A stretch of DNA of 12,131 nucleotides from Candidatus Delongbacteria bacterium (lineage in GTDB: Bacteria; Bacteroidota; Bacteroidia; Bacteroidales; ML635J-15): contig JAQIDD010000004.1 in the NCBI GenBank assembly GCA_027858215.1, positions 1-12,131 of the forward strand, written 5' to 3'. The first letter of the stretch is position 1. Every line of letters starts with the position of its first letter. The notes beneath the pieces were generated by a model, which had not been told where the DNA came from, did no database searches, and was given only the letters and a program-made list of their open reading frames with translations. Of the stretch, positions 5,776 through 12,131 are shown in pieces. The position numbers and the translations under genes were made by a program.

Positions 5776-7764
5776 TCAGTTCAGGCCTTTAGTGAAAATA
5801 AAATTCGTTGATGGTTGGATTTGCTGCGATTTGTACAAGCGTTTTTGTATGGTTTTTACTTTGTTTGAAGATGGCTTAATGTAACTCAAATCAATCAAAA
5901 ATCGATAAAATCCCGCTTGTTTCAACTTGTCGTAATATTGCGTTAGACTCACAGGATTTTCCGGAATGACATAGCTGATGCCTTCTTTTTTTCGATACAA
6001 AAATTGCACACCACTGCGTTCGGTAAAACGGTCGCCTGTTTTTACAGGCATTCTTGAGATAAACAAATGCGGATGAAAATACACCGGAATTATACCATCC
6101 CTGTCTTTCCCTTGCTTTAAGTTATCAAAATCATTTTCCAGGGGACGAATGTAATTATACACGCCTTGTTCTATCAAGGCTAAAATAGCAACATCACTGA
6201 ATGTATATACATTTTCGGTAGCAATAAATCTTGCATTTTTAGGGCATAATAATTTTTGAGAAAGGTGATTGATGGCAACCTGTTTTATCCCTGCCTTGTA
6301 CATCTTTTCTGTAAGCATCCGGAAATAATCCTGTTTGTTCTCAGGAATAAATTTCGGCAACTCAATGGCTATTTTATGTTTGAATTTTTGGATAAGGCCG
6401 GTTTGGGGATCAAATTTATCCCACGCTTTAGAGGACATATCAAGCAAAAGCATATCAATGTTCCTCAAATCTACTTTGGGCAACCATGCCAGCTGGTCAA
6501 TGCGAACGATAATCTCTGATTTTGATTTTTTTTGGTTTTCCCTGATGTGCAATTGCTTTTTGATATACGCTTTGTTTCCGGCAGGCATTACTGTCTGTAT
6601 GCCTGGTAAGCTCCCCTCAAATTTAGTTGGGAATTTTTTTTCCGGTATGTTGGCCAGATATACTTCATCTCCTGTCGTTACCAGATCAGGAGGGTAATAA
6701 ACCCGGAAGGTATTCCCTGTGTTTTCGAGTTTTTTTATTTTAAAACTGATGTGCTCACTTTTAGTTGGATTGACAATGCGCAGGCGGTAATTGTTCGCAA
6801 TTTCCGTATCGCTTTCAAACTCAAAATATGTTGATGTGGAAACACATACGTTGCCTAAAAATTTACCTGTTGCCGGTGCATCTGAGATGGCATTGCTGTT
6901 GTTTTGCCCCAGAAAATACGTTGTTTTCTCCCTTCCCAGGTCAAAGTCAAGCAAAGTTTTGGCTTCCGGGATTCTGTTGTGATCATCAATAGCCATGCGG
7001 TATGCGCTTCCCACCCGGTACACGTATTCTGCGGGCTTCATCCGGCCTTCCACTTTAAGCGATTTTATACCCATTTTAGATATCTCAGGGATGAAATCTA
7101 TGGCCTGATTGTCTTTCAGCGAAAACAAAAAGCCGGATGTATTTCCATGATAAATGCGCCTGCAGGCCTGTTTACATTGTCCCCTGTTGGCACTCATGCC
7201 CCCCAGGTAAGAACTGAACAAACACATACCGGAAAAAGCGTAACACAACGCTCCATGTACAAAGACTTCAGAGTCTGCACCATGTTTTTGGGTAATGTGT
7301 TTCAGTTCATCCAAAGTCAATTCCCTGGCCATGATCACACGTTTAATGCCGTTTTGCTTTGCATGCAAAGTGCCGGCACTGTTATGATTTCCCATTTGCG
7401 TGGATGCATGCAATTCAAATTCCGGGAAAAACTTTTTTACCACATACCACACTGCACAGTCCTGGACAATCAGTGCATCAGGCTTTGTTTGCTGCAACTG
7501 AAACAACAGGTCGAGCAAATCATCCAATTCACAGTTCTTAATTACTGTATTCAGGGTGATGTAAACAGCAATATGTTTGTCGTGTGCTTGATTTACCAGG
7601 GTTTTTAATTGTGCCGGCGAAAAATTGACCGCTCGCTCGCGTGCGTTGAATTGTTTTGCACCCAAATAAACGGCATCAGCACCTGCTTCTACAGCAGCAA
7701 AAAATGACTCTGTATCACCGGCCGGCAATAACAATTCAGGTTTATGTGCATATTCAACCAACAT
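5776..7764 (-). CDS. rlhA: U32 family protein, RlhA/TrhP-type RNA hydroxylase
   Basis: The 662-residue protein belongs to peptidase family U32. Characterised members are now known as prephenate-dependent RNA hydroxylases: RlhA makes 5-hydroxycytidine in 23S rRNA and TrhP makes 5-hydroxyuridine in tRNA. It opens with PELLLPAGDTESFFAAVEAGADAVYLG across residues 9-35, the typical TIM-barrel start. The U32 signature is EVFVHGALCYAFSGMCLFS at 166-184. Four cysteines (174, 181, 197, 201; spacing C-x6-C-x15-C-x3-C) match the conserved cluster thought to hold iron-sulfur or metal. LKVEGRMK is at 236-243. The length and extra C-terminal part (about 270-662) resemble RlhA (about 650 residues) rather than TrhP (about 450). 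I chose ATG 7764; a TTG three codons upstream is also possible. It is probably a lone gene, with the neighbour's terminator just upstream. Choice of RlhA over other U32 subgroups is moderately sure. Confidence 0.82.
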   Translation of the reverse strand: MLVEYAHKPELLLPAGDTESFFAAVEAGADAVYLGAKQFNARERAVNFSPAQLKTLVNQAHDKHIAVYITLNTVIKNCELDDLLDLLFQLQQTKPDALIVQDCAVWYVVKKFFPEFELHASTQMGNHNSAGTLHAKQNGIKRVIMARELTLDELKHITQKHGADSEVFVHGALCYAFSGMCLFSSYLGGMSANRGQCKQACRRIYHGNTSGFLFSLKDNQAIDFIPEISKMGIKSLKVEGRMKPAEYVYRVGSAYRMAIDDHNRIPEAKTLLDFDLGREKTTYFLGQNNSNAISDAPATGKFLGNVCVSTSTYFEFESDTEIANNYRLRIVNPTKSEHISFKIKKLENTGNTFRVYYPPDLVTTGDEVYLANIPEKKFPTKFEGSLPGIQTVMPAGNKAYIKKQLHIRENQKKSKSEIIVRIDQLAWLPKVDLRNIDMLLLDMSSKAWDKFDPQTGLIQKFKHKIAIELPKFIPENKQDYFRMLTEKMYKAGIKQVAINHLSQKLLCPKNARFIATENVYTFSDVAILALIEQGVYNYIRPLENDFDNLKQGKDRDGIIPVYFHPHLFISRMPVKTGDRFTERSGVQFLYRKKEGISYVIPENPVSLTQYYDKLKQAGFYRFLIDLSYIKPSSNKVKTIQKRLYKSQQIQPSTNFIFTKGLN

Positions 7765-7835
7765 GGAATGCAAATTACAGATAGGATTATTTTAAGCCTG
7801 TGCTAAGCTTATATCTTTACTAATGCTGAGCGATT

Positions 7836-7882
7836 AAACAAAAAAGAGGCTGCCCGTTATTTTATCATTTGGACAACCTCTT
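7836..7882 (-). terminator. Strong intrinsic terminator after the acidic lipoprotein gene
   Basis: On the minus strand a 12-bp stem (7871-7882 with 7844-7855, including two G-U pairs) with a 15-nt loop is followed by TTTT-G-TTT. It starts 19 nt after the lipoprotein stop codon and ends about 70 nt before the U32 start, so it separates the two leftward units. Confidence 0.85.
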
Positions 7883-7901
7883 GCTTTAAAAATATTACTG
7901 A

Positions 7902-8507
7902 CTACATTTGAATATCCTGATCTTCTTCATCTGTATTATTCTCATTGTCATCTATATTCAATTTATTTTCTTTGAACTGAAGAGTTTGCTTTTTCTCGTC
8001 CTTTTTTGTGATTTGTGGTTCCCCGCTTTCACTGTTTTTTTCTTCGCCAATATCTGTTAATTCTTCTTCAGATTGTGATTCTTCCGGAGCAATAACCTGG
8101 TTGATGTCATCCTGATGAGCTTCATATTCTTTTTCATATGTATCTCCTAATTCAGACATGAGTTCAGGACAGTTGTCATTTAACTTCTCTGCCTGCTCTT
8201 TTAAAGGCTCTTTCATGTCATGCAGTTTTTTAAATTCTGCGATCGCATCTTCATCACCTTCAACGGCTTCGTCGAGTGTTGAAAAATACACTTCTGAAAA
8301 ATGTCCAATGGCTGTTTCAAACTCATCGCAAGTCTCGAATTCCAGGGTTTCATACGCTTGGTTGAAACTTTCGAGGTCAACGATTTGTGCTTTGGTTTCT
8401 TTTTTAGGTGTTTTTTCGTCTTCCTTGTCTTTGTTTTCGCCATTGTTACATGAAATGGCAAAGATGCTGAATATTGCAGCAAATGTGAAAACACTTAATT
8501 TTTTCAT
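7902..8507 (-). CDS. Small acidic lipoprotein, function unknown
   Basis: I do not recognise the family. The 201-residue product has a clear lipoprotein signal: MKKLSVFTFAAIFSIFAISC with the lipidated Cys at 20. The next residues, NNGENKDKEDE, are rich in Asn, Lys and acid; acidic residues just after the Cys are linked to surface export of lipoproteins in several Bacteroidota, so surface display is possible. A predicted helical middle part (about 43-135) contains two cysteines (60 and 113) that could pair as a disulfide across a helical hairpin. The last 65 residues are strongly acidic and low in complexity (SEEELTDIGEE, DNENNTDEEDQD) and are probably disordered. It lies 84 nt downstream of the tricorn-like protease gene with no terminator between, so co-expression with that protease is likely. 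Confidence 0.82.
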   Translation of the reverse strand: MKKLSVFTFAAIFSIFAISCNNGENKDKEDEKTPKKETKAQIVDLESFNQAYETLEFETCDEFETAIGHFSEVYFSTLDEAVEGDEDAIAEFKKLHDMKEPLKEQAEKLNDNCPELMSELGDTYEKEYEAHQDDINQVIAPEESQSEEELTDIGEEKNSESGEPQITKKDEKKQTLQFKENKLNIDDNENNTDEEDQDIQM

Positions 8508-8591
8508 GATGTTACGTTTTTAGTTTATACGGTAAAAATACACAAATTATGTTTCATAACAAAATATTTTAAATTTTTCTCATGAGGCTGC

Positions 8592-11500
8592 CTATTCGCT
8601 TTTATCCGGAAAATCCGGAACTCCGGGTATAACCGGAGGGTTGTTTTCCAGTTTTTTCATGGCAATTTCAATGGCTTTATTCAATTGTTGATCTTCACCA
8701 TTGAATTCTTTCCACGGGTCGTTCCACAATTCGATGTCGGGTTCTACACCATGCCCTTCGATGATCCATTCGCTTGTGTCGGCTGCGTAATGCGCAAATT
8801 CGGGTTTTCTAAGCGTGCCACCATCAACAAAAGGCAATGAACCACGTATGCCGACAACGCCTCCCCATGTTCTGACACCAATGATGGGGCCAAGGTCATA
8901 TTTCCGGAACTGGTAAGGAAACAAATCACCGTCAGAAGCAGAATACTGATCCACAAGCAACACTTTCGGACCGACATGCATGCCTCTTGGACGTGTGCCG
9001 GGTTCTGTTACATTTCTGCCGATTCCCATCATAGCAAGCTCACGCCTCAGCCTTTCAATAATCATAGGTGAAACATTGCCACCGCCGTTGCCACGGTCAT
9101 CAATGATCAAAGCTTCTTTTGTCAGTTGCGGGTAAAAATGCTTGACAAATTCATTCAGGCCTTCGGTAACCATATTTGGAATGTGTATATATCCAACCTT
9201 GCCATTGGTGGCTTCGGATACTTTGTTGATGTTATCCTGCACCCACTGGTAATAGTATAATTTGGATTCATCTTTTACCGGTTCAATGATGTATGCTTTG
9301 CTGTTTTTTTCAGATGGTTTGTCGTTGACTGCAATGACCGTTTTTTTCCCGGCTTTGCCGATGAGCAGGGTGTAAATGTTATTTGTGTTTGTTGTGGGAT
9401 GCCCGTCGATGGAAATAATGTAATCCCCTTCGCTGATGTTTTTGCCAATTCCTGTGAGGGGAGCTATGTATTCATCATTCCAGTTTTTGCCTTTCAGTAA
9501 TTTTGTGATTTTAAAATACCCGGATTCGTCTTTGGCAAATTCCGCACCCAGCAAACCTGTGTATATTTTTTCGGGTTTATCCCTGTCACCACCGCCGACA
9601 TAAGCATGACCAACGTTGAGTTCGCCAATCATTTCCCCGATGATGTAGGTCAGGTCGTTTCTGTGATTCAGGTAGGGAAGAAAGACTTTGTATTTATCCT
9701 TCATGGCTTCCCAGTCAACGCCGTGCATCCCGGGATCATAAAAGAAATCACGCATTTGCCGCCATGCCTCGTGAAATATTTGTGACCACTCCTCGTGCAG
9801 GTTGATTTGAATGTCCATGTCTGATTCATCTACAGGGTCTTTCAGTTTTGGTGAGGAAGAAGGCAGGTCAATCACATAATATTTGCCCGATTTACGGATA
9901 AGCATTTTTTTGTGGTTTGTGGAAATGGTATATCCCATGGATTCACCTATTTCTTTTTCTTCGCGCTTGTCGAAATCAAAATAGTTGAGTTTTGATTTGT
10001 GTTTTAATTTATTCTGGATATAATATATTTTATTGTCAGCGTGATTCAGACTCCAGTATGAAGCTGCATCCACAGGCAGTACATTTATACGGTCAGCAAT
10101 GCCTTTGATATCCACCTTGATTTCTTTGGATGATGCATCTTCTTTTTTGTCATCAGTTTTGTTGTTTGCATCATCTGTTTTCACCTGCACCGTATCATTT
10201 TGAGGCCGTAGCGGATCGGGATAGTCTGCAGCTAAGGTAAGGTAATATATGCGTGACATATCCCTGTAGGCATGATTCCATTCCGTCTGACTGTAAATGG
10301 GATTAAAATCGCGGTTGGATGTAAAAAACAACAGGTTGCCGCAGGTTGAAAATTCAGGGTTTGAAGCATCGTACCATTTGCTTGTTACGGGTGTTGTTTC
10401 CTTATTTTCTGTACTATACAGGTAAATTCTGTTCATGCGGTTTTCGTCCATATCGGCAAAAGCTATCCATTTGCTATCCGGAGACCATGTGTAATCCCTG
10501 ATATCTCCGTAATCCGATGTGGTAATGTCGGTGATTTTTTTGCTGTCAATATCAATGTACCTGAGACGCAACTTTTTGTCGCTCCACATGATTTTTTTGC
10601 TGTCAGGTGACCAGGTAAGCTGATACGGGTAGGTATCGTTGTTTGAGGTGATTTTTTCAGCCGGTTTTTCGCTGTCTTTGTCCTGCAGGTATATTTCATA
10701 TTCCCCGGTTTTGTCAGACCAGTATGCAATGTGTTTCCCATCCGGACTCCATGCCGGAGAACGTTCATGCACCCCATTGGTTTCTGTCAGCCGATTTGTT
10801 ACGCCTTTGTTTGCTGGCAGGGTAAAAATATCCCCTCTGCCTGAGAGAACAATCCTGTTTCCATCGGGAGCAAGGGATACATTTCTGATCAATTCAGAAG
10901 CATCTTTCATGCATGTCCGGCTGTTAGCAAAATCTTCAGCAATGCGGATGTTGATTTTTGTTATTTCTTCTGTATTGATGTCAGCACAATGGATTTCTCC
11001 GGCTTGCTCAAAAACAATGGTTTGATCATCGTGGTTAGGGAATTTTATGTCGTAGGAGGTGAAATCCGTTACTTTTTTTGTTGATTCTGTTTCCATATCA
11101 AAGACAAACAAATTCATGGTTCTGTCTCTGTCTGAAAGAAAGTATATTTTATTGTTCATGCACATGGGGAAAATATCCTGGGCATCATTTTCGAACAATC
11201 GTTTTGTTGAATGATCCGTAAAGTCATGCAACCACAGATCATCCGCCATGCCACCCCGGTAATATTTCCAGGTTCTGAATTCCCTGAACACACGGTTATA
11301 TACCATTTGTTTTCCATCGTTGATGAAATCATTCCAACCACCCCGGGGCACTTCAATCTGTTCGGGTAAACCACCGTCAACAGGCGCTTTATAAAGCTGC
11401 CCGACAAAGGAATTGAATGATCGCATCCTGGACCTGAAGATGACATACTTTCCGTCGGGTGTCCATCCCATGACAATGTTGTTGGGGCCCATGCGGTCGG

Positions 11501-11834
11501 TTACATCATCCCTGCTCAGGGTTGCCGTATAGGTTATTCTTTTGGGAGCACCACCTTCTGCCGGCATGACATACACTTCGGTATTGCCATCGTAATGGGC
11601 TGTAAAGGCAATTTTTGACCCGTCGGGTGAAAAATGCGGAAACATTTCATAGCCTTTGTGGTCGGTGAGACGACGAGCAATGCCACCTGGTTTTTCAACA
11701 GAATACAGGTTGCCTGCATAACTGAATACGATTTGATCGTTGTGAATATCCGGAAACCGGAGTAATTTTGTGTTTTGACTGAATGTTGGAATGGTAAGCA
11801 ATCCGATCAACAAAGTGAGTATTGTTTTTTTCAT
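8592..11834 (-). CDS. Exported tricorn-like S41 protease with beta-propeller and PDZ domains
   Basis: The 1080-residue protein resembles tricorn protease but carries an N-terminal Sec signal (residues 1-20, MKKTILTLLI core, ending PTFSQ), so it should act in the periplasm or outside. Residues 25-300 and 310-535 contain repeated WSPDGK / FSPDGS / WTPDGK blades of two beta-propellers, which in tricorn gate substrate entry and product exit. A charged low-complexity linker (about 548-575) precedes the core domain. HGVDW (704-708) supplies the catalytic His704, a PDZ-like segment follows (about 760-855), and the S41 region has DDRGNGGGN (912-920) and SASDGD with nucleophile Ser967 and Asp968. GHGVEPDIE (1027-1035) carries the likely last catalytic Glu. 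The start is ATG 11834; an upstream extension to 11918 would run through the promoter and put 28 residues before the signal peptide. The promoter is at 11889-11918. All catalytic residues look present. Confidence 0.93.
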   Translation of the reverse strand: MKKTILTLLIGLLTIPTFSQNTKLLRFPDIHNDQIVFSYAGNLYSVEKPGGIARRLTDHKGYEMFPHFSPDGSKIAFTAHYDGNTEVYVMPAEGGAPKRITYTATLSRDDVTDRMGPNNIVMGWTPDGKYVIFRSRMRSFNSFVGQLYKAPVDGGLPEQIEVPRGGWNDFINDGKQMVYNRVFREFRTWKYYRGGMADDLWLHDFTDHSTKRLFENDAQDIFPMCMNNKIYFLSDRDRTMNLFVFDMETESTKKVTDFTSYDIKFPNHDDQTIVFEQAGEIHCADINTEEITKINIRIAEDFANSRTCMKDASELIRNVSLAPDGNRIVLSGRGDIFTLPANKGVTNRLTETNGVHERSPAWSPDGKHIAYWSDKTGEYEIYLQDKDSEKPAEKITSNNDTYPYQLTWSPDSKKIMWSDKKLRLRYIDIDSKKITDITTSDYGDIRDYTWSPDSKWIAFADMDENRMNRIYLYSTENKETTPVTSKWYDASNPEFSTCGNLLFFTSNRDFNPIYSQTEWNHAYRDMSRIYYLTLAADYPDPLRPQNDTVQVKTDDANNKTDDKKEDASSKEIKVDIKGIADRINVLPVDAASYWSLNHADNKIYYIQNKLKHKSKLNYFDFDKREEKEIGESMGYTISTNHKKMLIRKSGKYYVIDLPSSSPKLKDPVDESDMDIQINLHEEWSQIFHEAWRQMRDFFYDPGMHGVDWEAMKDKYKVFLPYLNHRNDLTYIIGEMIGELNVGHAYVGGGDRDKPEKIYTGLLGAEFAKDESGYFKITKLLKGKNWNDEYIAPLTGIGKNISEGDYIISIDGHPTTNTNNIYTLLIGKAGKKTVIAVNDKPSEKNSKAYIIEPVKDESKLYYYQWVQDNINKVSEATNGKVGYIHIPNMVTEGLNEFVKHFYPQLTKEALIIDDRGNGGGNVSPMIIERLRRELAMMGIGRNVTEPGTRPRGMHVGPKVLLVDQYSASDGDLFPYQFRKYDLGPIIGVRTWGGVVGIRGSLPFVDGGTLRKPEFAHYAADTSEWIIEGHGVEPDIELWNDPWKEFNGEDQQLNKAIEIAMKKLENNPPVIPGVPDFPDKSE

Positions 11835-11888
11835 AATACCGGCATTTAGTGTTATGGGGCCTTCTAATAATTCTTTTCTTTCAAGAAA

Positions 11889-11918
11889 CAAATTTAATGA
11901 ATAAGATGCAAGGCACAA
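11889..11918 (-). promoter_or_regulatory. Bacteroidota-type promoter of the tricorn-like protease gene
   Basis: On the minus strand TTG (11916-11918) and TAAATTTG (11889-11896) are separated by exactly 19 nt, a full match to TTG-N19-TAnnTTTG. Transcription should start near 11883-11885, giving a leader of about 50 nt before the ATG at 11834. This supports the chosen start over the upstream in-frame codon. Confidence 0.7.
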
Positions 11919-11938
11919 ATTTTGTGCAAATTTTGTGC
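11913..11938. repeat. Palindrome and 11-bp tandem repeat over the -33 element
   Basis: GCACAAA-T-TTTGTGC (11913-11927) is a perfect 7-bp dyad about one base. AAATTTTGTGC occurs twice in tandem (11917-11927 and 11928-11938), so the sites repeat with a period close to one helical turn. The first copy overlaps the -33 TTG. This arrangement would suit a dimeric regulator, probably a repressor, but no regulator gene is in the window. Confidence 0.5.
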
Positions 11939-12131
11939 AAATGAGGGCAGAGCCAAGCTTGCTTGAGCTATGCCGAGTGCAGCCAAAATTATTAAAATTT
12001 TTCTGAAGCCATAGCTGTTTAGAAAAATTGATGTTTGAGTGACCCGGCTTTTTAAATTGAGTATTTCATCAAAGTATTTCTCCTTCTTTCTTTTCTCCCA
12101 CAAAAGAAAGAAGCAAAGAAAGTCACCGCCA
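11939..12131. other. Noncoding repeat-like DNA at the right edge
   Basis: No convincing gene is present. The stretch runs from GC-richer DNA (11943-11985, with GAGCCAAGCTTGCTTGAGC) through AT-rich sequence to a hairpin and ends in GTCACCGCCA. From memory, words like these recur between genes in Bacteroidota genomes, but I cannot check that here. Confidence 0.35.
12083..12113. repeat. Perfect 12-bp inverted repeat
   Basis: CTTCTTTCTTTT (12083-12094) and AAAAGAAAGAAG (12102-12113) are exact complements with a 7-nt loop, CTCCCAC. The arms are pure pyrimidine and pure purine, which is unusual for a terminator. The same motif partly repeats next to it as CAAAGAAAG (12114-12122). This looks like a repetitive intergenic element that continues beyond the window. 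Confidence 0.7.

Noticed and set aside
5546..5884. Plus-strand 112-residue frame in the convergent gap
   Set aside because: It is open mainly because the GC-rich hairpin block lacks stops, it starts inside the inverted repeat region and it overlaps the end of the U32 gene.
6904..7608. Long plus-strand frame of 234 residues opposite the U32 gene
   Set aside because: It is a shadow of a well-supported gene on the other strand and has no family signal.
11835..11918. N-terminal extension of the tricorn-like protease to 11918
   Set aside because: It would place 28 residues before an obvious Sec signal and would require translation of the promoter region.
11894..12103. Minus-strand 69-residue frame with a signal-peptide-like stretch
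   Set aside because: Its end overlaps the exact-match promoter of the protease gene and its start lies in a perfect hairpin. The sequence looks like an intergenic repeat rather than a gene.

Overview
The window looks like a chromosomal segment from a member of the Bacteroidota. Three signs support this. The genes have Bacteroidota-type architectures: a short Ppx/GppA next to ppk, a Sec-exported tricorn-like protease, and lipoproteins with no recognisable Shine-Dalgarno upstream. Two leftward promoters match the Bacteroidota pattern TTG-N19/20-TAnnTTTG exactly. The DNA is AT-rich apart from one GC-rich intergenic island. All three stop codons are used as terminators of intact genes.

Layout, left to right. 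Positions 1-439 hold no convincing protein gene. They contain a cluster of TTGTTAAY/TTTTCCACA-like motifs, a leftward promoter at 183-213, and downstream of it a nested set of helices. A UNCG tetraloop and a GNRA tetraloop form only on the leftward strand, so this is a candidate unassigned structured RNA or 5' leader of a gene beyond the left edge. Positions 440-3405 are a leftward ppk1-ppx pair for polyphosphate synthesis and degradation. The ppk1 frame is complete (687 codons) and both catalytic histidines are present, but an in-frame TAA interrupts it at codon 88. Divergently, 3596-4150 encodes a cupin lipoprotein and 4272-5420 a GT4-type glycosyltransferase. The convergent gap 5421-5775 holds a composite repeat: purine-rich near-direct repeats around a hairpin-rich, GC-rich core. 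Leftward genes then follow: a U32 hydroxylase of RlhA/TrhP type (5776-7764), a small acidic lipoprotein (7902-8507) with a strong terminator, and a 1080-residue tricorn-like S41 protease (8592-11834) with a recognisable promoter. The last ~200 bases are repeat-like noncoding DNA.

How the genes relate: ppk1 and ppx are 2 nt apart and almost certainly one operon. The tricorn-like protease and the acidic lipoprotein may be co-transcribed, since there is an 84-nt gap with no terminator between them and a terminator after the second; both should be exported. The U32 gene acts on rRNA or tRNA and looks like an independent housekeeping unit. No CRISPR array, tRNA, rRNA, integrase or transposase gene is visible. 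The best leads for something undescribed are the structured RNA at the left edge and the intergenic composite repeat. The ppk1 stop is the most consequential anomaly.
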